Below are positions 60,088 to 64,000 of a stretch of 64,000 bases of DNA, in pieces. Positions within the stretch are counted from its first letter, which is position 1; every line of letters begins with the position of its first letter. This DNA is from Pseudomonadota bacterium (lineage in GTDB: Bacteria > Pseudomonadota > Gammaproteobacteria > Burkholderiales > Sulfuricellaceae), in NCBI GenBank assembly GCA_021801705.1, contig JAJYXP010000019.1:1-64000 (forward strand). The letters are read 5' to 3'. The notes below the pieces were generated by a model that did not search any database, had not been told where the DNA came from, and worked only from the letters and a program-made list of their open reading frames with translations. A program made the translations under genes and the position numbers.

Positions 60088-61401
60088 ATGAAACCCATCA
60101 ACGTAGGACTGTTAGGCTTGGGCACCGTCGGCGGCGGCACGCTCACGGTATTGCGGCGCAATGCCAAGGAAATCACCCGCCGTGCCGGGCGCGATATCGT
60201 GATCAGGATGGCGGCAGTGCGCGATCTGGAGAAGGCGCGCAAGATCGCCGGTAGCGAACTGGAGATTACCACCGACCCCTATGCCGTGGTGAACAACCCG
60301 GAAATCGACATCGTGGTGGAGTTGATCGGCGGCTATACCCTGGCCAAGGATCTGGTGCTGAAAGCGATTGCCAACGGCAAGCACGTGGTGACGGCGAACA
60401 AGGCCCTGATGGCCGTGCACGGCAACGAAATTTTCCAGGCGGCGCAGGAAAAAGGCGTGATGGTCGCCTTCGAGGCGGCCGTGGCGGGCGGCATTCCGAT
60501 CATCAAGGCGTTGCGCGAAGGCCTGACCGCCAACCGCATCGAATGGATAGCCGGCATCATCAACGGCACCACCAACTTCATCCTGACCGAGATGCGCGAC
60601 AAGGGCCTGGCGTTTGACACCGTGCTCAAACAGGCGCAGGAACTCGGCTACGCCGAGGCCGACCCGACCTTCGACATCGAGGGCATCGACGCCGCGCACA
60701 AGCTCACCATCATGGCCGCGATCGGCTTCGGCATCCCGATGCAGTTCGACAAGGCCTACACCGAGGGCATTTCCAAGCTGACCAAGGAAGACATTTCCTA
60801 TGCCGAGGAGCTGGGCTACCGCATCAAACTGCTCGGCATCACCAAGCGCACGGACAAGGGCATCGAGCTGCGCGTCCATCCCACCCTGATTCCGGCCAAG
60901 CGCCTGATCGCGAATGTGGAGGGCGTGATGAACGCGGTGCTGGTCAAGGGCGACGCGGTGGGCGCGACCATGTACTACGGCCGCGGTGCCGGCGCGGAGC
61001 CCACCGCCAGCGCGGTGGTGGCGGATCTGGTGGACGTGACCCGGATGCTGACCTCCGATCCTGAGCAACGCGTGCCGCATCTCGCCTTCCAGCCCGATGC
61101 CTTGTCCGACGCACCCGTCCTGCCGATCGAGGAGGTGCGCACCTCCTATTATCTGCGGCTGCGCGCCCTCGACAAACCCGGCGTGCTGGCGGACGTGACG
61201 CGCATCCTCGCCGATCTGGAAATCTCGATCGACGCCATGATCCAGAAGGAGCCGCCGGAAGGGCAGGAACAGGTGGACGTGATCCTGCTCACCCACCAGA
61301 CCGTGGAGAAGCACATCAACCGGGCAATCTCCATGATCGAGGCACTGCCGACCATTTCCGGCAAAGTGACGCGGATACGCATGGAAGAACTCAGCGCATG
61401 A
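60088..61401 (+). CDS. hom: Homoserine dehydrogenase
   Basis: 437 residues: NAD(P)-binding domain (VGLLGLGTVGGGTL), catalytic block (VMVAFEAAVAGGIPIIKALREGL, IAGIINGTTNFILTEM, GYAEADPTFDIEGIDAAHKL) and C-terminal ACT domain (RLRALDKPGVLADVTRILAD) that usually gives feedback inhibition by threonine. It reduces aspartate semialdehyde to homoserine. It overlaps thrC by 4 bases. Confidence 0.98.
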   Translation: MKPINVGLLGLGTVGGGTLTVLRRNAKEITRRAGRDIVIRMAAVRDLEKARKIAGSELEITTDPYAVVNNPEIDIVVELIGGYTLAKDLVLKAIANGKHVVTANKALMAVHGNEIFQAAQEKGVMVAFEAAVAGGIPIIKALREGLTANRIEWIAGIINGTTNFILTEMRDKGLAFDTVLKQAQELGYAEADPTFDIEGIDAAHKLTIMAAIGFGIPMQFDKAYTEGISKLTKEDISYAEELGYRIKLLGITKRTDKGIELRVHPTLIPAKRLIANVEGVMNAVLVKGDAVGATMYYGRGAGAEPTASAVVADLVDVTRMLTSDPEQRVPHLAFQPDALSDAPVLPIEEVRTSYYLRLRALDKPGVLADVTRILADLEISIDAMIQKEPPEGQEQVDVILLTHQTVEKHINRAISMIEALPTISGKVTRIRMEELSA

Positions 61402-62798
61402 AATACCTCAGCACCCGCGGCGGCATGCCGCCCAAGACCTTCACCGAAATCCTGCTCGGCGGCCTCGCCACCGACGGCGGACTGACCGTTCCGGAAGCCT
61501 ATCCCAGGCTGAGCGGGGAAGACCTGGCGGCGATGCGCGGCATGCGCTACCGCGAGCTGGCGTTCGAGGTGATGCGCCGTTTCGCCGACGACATCCCGGC
61601 CGCGGACCTCAGGGCGATCATCGACAAGACCTACACCGCCGAGGTGTTCCGCAGCGACGAGATCACGCCGCTCAAGACGCTGGAGCCGGGGCTGCACATC
61701 CTCGGCCTGTCCTACGGCCCGACCCTGGCGTTCAAGGACGTGGCGATGCAGCTCTTGGGCAACCTGTTCGAGTATGTGCTGGCGAAGGAAAATACCGAGA
61801 TCAACATCCTCGGCGCCACCTCGGGCGACACCGGCAGCGCGGCCGAATACGCCATGCGCGGAAAAAGAGGAATCAGAGTGTTCATGCTCTCGCCGCAGGG
61901 AAAAATGAGCCCGTTCCAGACCGCCCAGATGTTCTCCCTGCAGGACCCGAACATCTTCAACATCGCCGTGAAAGGTGTGTTCGACGACTGCCAGGACATC
62001 GTCAAGGCGGTCTCCAACGACCTGGAGTTCAAGGCCAAATACAAGATCGGCGCGGTCAACTCGATCAACTGGGCGCGCGTGACGGCCCAGGTGGTGTACT
62101 ATTTCAAGGCCTATTTCGCGGTGACCAAAAGCAACGACGAGGAAGTGTCGTTCTCCGTGCCTTCCGGCAACTTCGGCAACGTCTGCGCCGGCCACATCGC
62201 CCGCCAGATGGGCCTGCCGATCCGCAAGCTGATCGTCGCCACCAACGAGAACGACGTGCTGGACGAATTTTTCCGCACCGGCGTCTACCGCCCGCGACCG
62301 GAAACGCAGCACACCAGCAGCCCGTCGATGGATATCTCCAAGGCGTCCAACTTCGAGCGCTTCGTCTACGACCTGGTCGGCCGCGATCCGGCGGTGGTGA
62401 AGGATTTATGGAAACAAGTGGACGGCGGAGGCAGTTTCGATCTGGGCAAAACGCCTTTCTTTGCCAAGGTTAAGGAATTCGTCATGGAATCCGGCGTGAG
62501 CTGCCATGCCAACCGCCTGGAAACCATACGTCATATGTACCGGCAGTACGGCGTGATGATCGACACCCACACCGCCGACGGCGTCAAGGTGGGGCTGGAA
62601 CACCGCGAGCCCGGGATTCCGCTGGTGTGCCTGGAAACCGCGCTGCCCGCCAAGTTCGAGGAAACCATCCGCGAAGCCCTGGGTCGCGAACCCGAGCGTC
62701 CCGCCGAACTGGTTGGCCTGGAGAAGCTGCCGCAGCGCTTTGAAGTCATGGCGGCGGATGCGGAAGCGGTGAAGCGCTTTATAGTTACCCACTCCTGA
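61398..62798 (+). CDS. thrC: Threonine synthase
   Basis: 466 residues: N-terminal YLSTRGGMPPKTFTEILLGGLATDGGL, PLP lysine in GPTLAFKDVAMQ, ATSGDTGSAAEYAMRGK and the phosphate-binding SVPSGNFGNVCAGHIA. Length and blocks fit the longer, bacterial/fungal-type threonine synthase. It turns O-phosphohomoserine into threonine. Translation is coupled to hom. Confidence 0.98.
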   Translation: MKYLSTRGGMPPKTFTEILLGGLATDGGLTVPEAYPRLSGEDLAAMRGMRYRELAFEVMRRFADDIPAADLRAIIDKTYTAEVFRSDEITPLKTLEPGLHILGLSYGPTLAFKDVAMQLLGNLFEYVLAKENTEINILGATSGDTGSAAEYAMRGKRGIRVFMLSPQGKMSPFQTAQMFSLQDPNIFNIAVKGVFDDCQDIVKAVSNDLEFKAKYKIGAVNSINWARVTAQVVYYFKAYFAVTKSNDEEVSFSVPSGNFGNVCAGHIARQMGLPIRKLIVATNENDVLDEFFRTGVYRPRPETQHTSSPSMDISKASNFERFVYDLVGRDPAVVKDLWKQVDGGGSFDLGKTPFFAKVKEFVMESGVSCHANRLETIRHMYRQYGVMIDTHTADGVKVGLEHREPGIPLVCLETALPAKFEETIREALGREPERPAELVGLEKLPQRFEVMAADAEAVKRFIVTHS

Positions 62799-62811
62799 AA
62801 ATAGTCCTGAG

Positions 62812-62896
62812 TTCCGAGTGCTGAGTCCTGAGATGAAGGCCATCGCGCAGCGATTCAATGGACTCAGGACTTTCTACTCAGGACTCAGGACTTGGC
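62812..62896. repeat. GACTCAG/CTGAGTC repeat cluster between thrC and the transporter
   Basis: Units GAGTTCCGAGTGCTGAGTCC on the left and GGACTCAGGACT, CTCAGGACTCAGGACTT on the right form inverted arms around a 40-base centre. The arm style of short tandem units is shared with the ATGAGTGAGG repeat at lolD. Confidence 0.6.
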
Positions 62897-62899
62897 ACA

Positions 62900-63805
62900 A
62901 TGACCAATCTCATCCTTCTCGTTGCCTGCTTCCTCTTCGGCATGGCGCTGCGCCGCGGCGGGCGCATGCCCGACAACGCTCCCGCTGCGCTGAACAGCTT
63001 CGTCATCCACATCTCCCTGCCGGCGCTGGTGCTGCTCTATATCCACGACATCCGTTTCACGCCCGCACTGGCCTATGCGGCCGCCATGCCCTGGATGCTG
63101 TTTGCCATGGGCGCCGGGTTCTTCTGGATGGCCGGCCGGATGCTCAAGTTGCCGCGCGCGACCGTCGGTGCCCTGATGCTCACCGGGGGGCTGGGCAACA
63201 CATCGTTCATTGGCCTGCCCATGATCGAAACCTTTTACGGGCACGAGGGAATCGCGACCGGGATCATTGCCGACCAGTTGGGCTCTTTCCTGGCCCTGTC
63301 CACGGCCGGGGTCATCGTTGCCGGCCTGTATTCCTCCGGTGCGCCGGACGCCAGGGCGATCGCGCGCAAGATCGTGCTGTTCCCGCCTTTCATCGCATTG
63401 GTAGTCGCAGCGGTGCTGATCCCAGCGGATTATCCGTTATGGTTCTCAACTGTCCTGAAGCGCCTGGGCGACACGCTGGCGCCGCTCGCACTGGTGTCGG
63501 TGGGTTTCCAGTTGCGCCTGGGGCATTTGGCGGGCAATGGCCGCAACCTGGCTCTGGGGTTGATGTTCAAGCTGTTTCTCGCGCCGTTGCTGCTGTATTT
63601 CCTGTTGGTGGGCGCGCTCGGCGGACACGGGCTGGTGACGCAGGTGACGTTGTTCGAGGCCGCCATGGCGCCCATGATTACCGGCGCGATCGTGGCCATC
63701 GAACATGATCTCGACCCCCCGCTCGTCGGCCTGATGGTGGCGGTGGGGATAGCCCTGTCCTTTATTACGCTGACCGCCTGGTGGTGGATGTTGCGGGGCG
63801 TGTAA
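62900..63805 (+). CDS. AEC-family (auxin efflux carrier-like) permease
   Basis: 301 residues from the ATG at 62900; earlier codons lie in repeat DNA. About ten membrane helices in two halves, with the family blocks NSFVIHISLPALVLLYI in the first half and GGLGNTSFIGLPMIETFYG and PMITGAIVAIEHDLDPPLVG towards the second. AEC proteins export or take up small organic acids or amino-acid-like compounds; the substrate cannot be told. The position after thrC hints at amino-acid or organic-acid transport but is weak evidence. Confidence 0.9.
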   Translation: MTNLILLVACFLFGMALRRGGRMPDNAPAALNSFVIHISLPALVLLYIHDIRFTPALAYAAAMPWMLFAMGAGFFWMAGRMLKLPRATVGALMLTGGLGNTSFIGLPMIETFYGHEGIATGIIADQLGSFLALSTAGVIVAGLYSSGAPDARAIARKIVLFPPFIALVVAAVLIPADYPLWFSTVLKRLGDTLAPLALVSVGFQLRLGHLAGNGRNLALGLMFKLFLAPLLLYFLLVGALGGHGLVTQVTLFEAAMAPMITGAIVAIEHDLDPPLVGLMVAVGIALSFITLTAWWWMLRGV

Positions 63806-63883
63806 ATGCCGCGCCTGTCCCGGATGCTCTGTTTTGGAAGGCGGGTTCAGGAGCCAGTCATGTTGAATTTGCGTGATTTTCTT

Positions 63884-63961
63884 GTAGGGCCGAATTCATT
63901 CGGCCAAATGTGCGAATGAATTCGCACCTACAAAGAACGTACGGTCGTTTTAAGTTGACTG
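63884..63961 (-). repeat. Inverted copy of the 78-base two-hairpin repeat at 14905
   Basis: Its reverse complement differs from 14905-14982 at three of 78 positions. It follows the transporter gene by 78 bases. The remaining 39 bases to the window end show nothing recognised. Confidence 0.85.
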
Positions 63962-64000
63962 TCCGCTAGGTGACGCGGTTCTGAGGCGTACCGGCTACTC

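Overview
The window reads as a betaproteobacterial chromosome, probably Nitrosomonadales-like (Gallionellaceae/Sulfuricellaceae type). This is inferred from GC-rich coding sequence and from the gene orders thrS-infC-rpmI-rplT-pheS-pheT-ihfA, surE-pcm-nlpD-rpoS and alaA-hom-thrC. Coding density is high. Between the genes lie many hairpin repeats and small mobile-element-like sequences.

1-14743, almost all minus strand: an electron-transfer locus with 27 CXXCH haem sites in six secreted cytochromes. In transcription order it has an NHL beta-propeller lipoprotein; a tetrahaem cytochrome resembling the OmcE-type filament cytochromes, behind a good sigma-54 promoter and followed by a terminator; a parvulin PPIase; a 770-790-residue haem-free outer-membrane barrel; four trihaem c7-type cytochromes placed symmetrically around a helical periplasmic protein; two more NHL propellers; an 11-haem cytochrome; and a ResB-like membrane protein cut by the window edge. 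I infer an outer-membrane electron conduit plus secretion and assembly of an extracellular cytochrome. Divergently encoded is a diguanylate cyclase whose periplasmic sensor carries two c-type haem motifs.

17130-30000: a lolC/E-lolD operon split by a complete BsuBI/PstI-type restriction-modification pair with imperfect direct repeats at its ends, then comEC, relA, a MITE-like element, a small unknown gene, mtfA, tRNA-Val and thrS. 30000-40824: translation genes, a MerR-type regulator, tRNA-Pro, surE-pcm-nlpD-rpoS, and an orphan cheR-cheB pair.

41316-57321: a signalling locus, all plus strand and largely overlapping. It holds a 1409-residue PAS/GGDEF/EAL/REC protein, a small HD-GYP-associated domain protein, an HDOD protein, three histidine kinases, a broken kinase/receiver gene, a REC-HD-GYP protein, a REC protein, an MglA-like GTPase, and a receiver fused to a GspE/PilB-type ATPase. 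I infer a c-di-GMP, phosphorelay and GTPase system acting on type IV pilus-like machinery. A GxxExxY gene inside it is bracketed by repeat arms that elsewhere in the window occur as empty hairpins.

57512-64000: yrfG, a Mth938-like protein, alaA, hom, thrC and an AEC-family transporter, with further palindromic repeats. No rRNA genes, CRISPR array, prophage or intact insertion sequence was seen.
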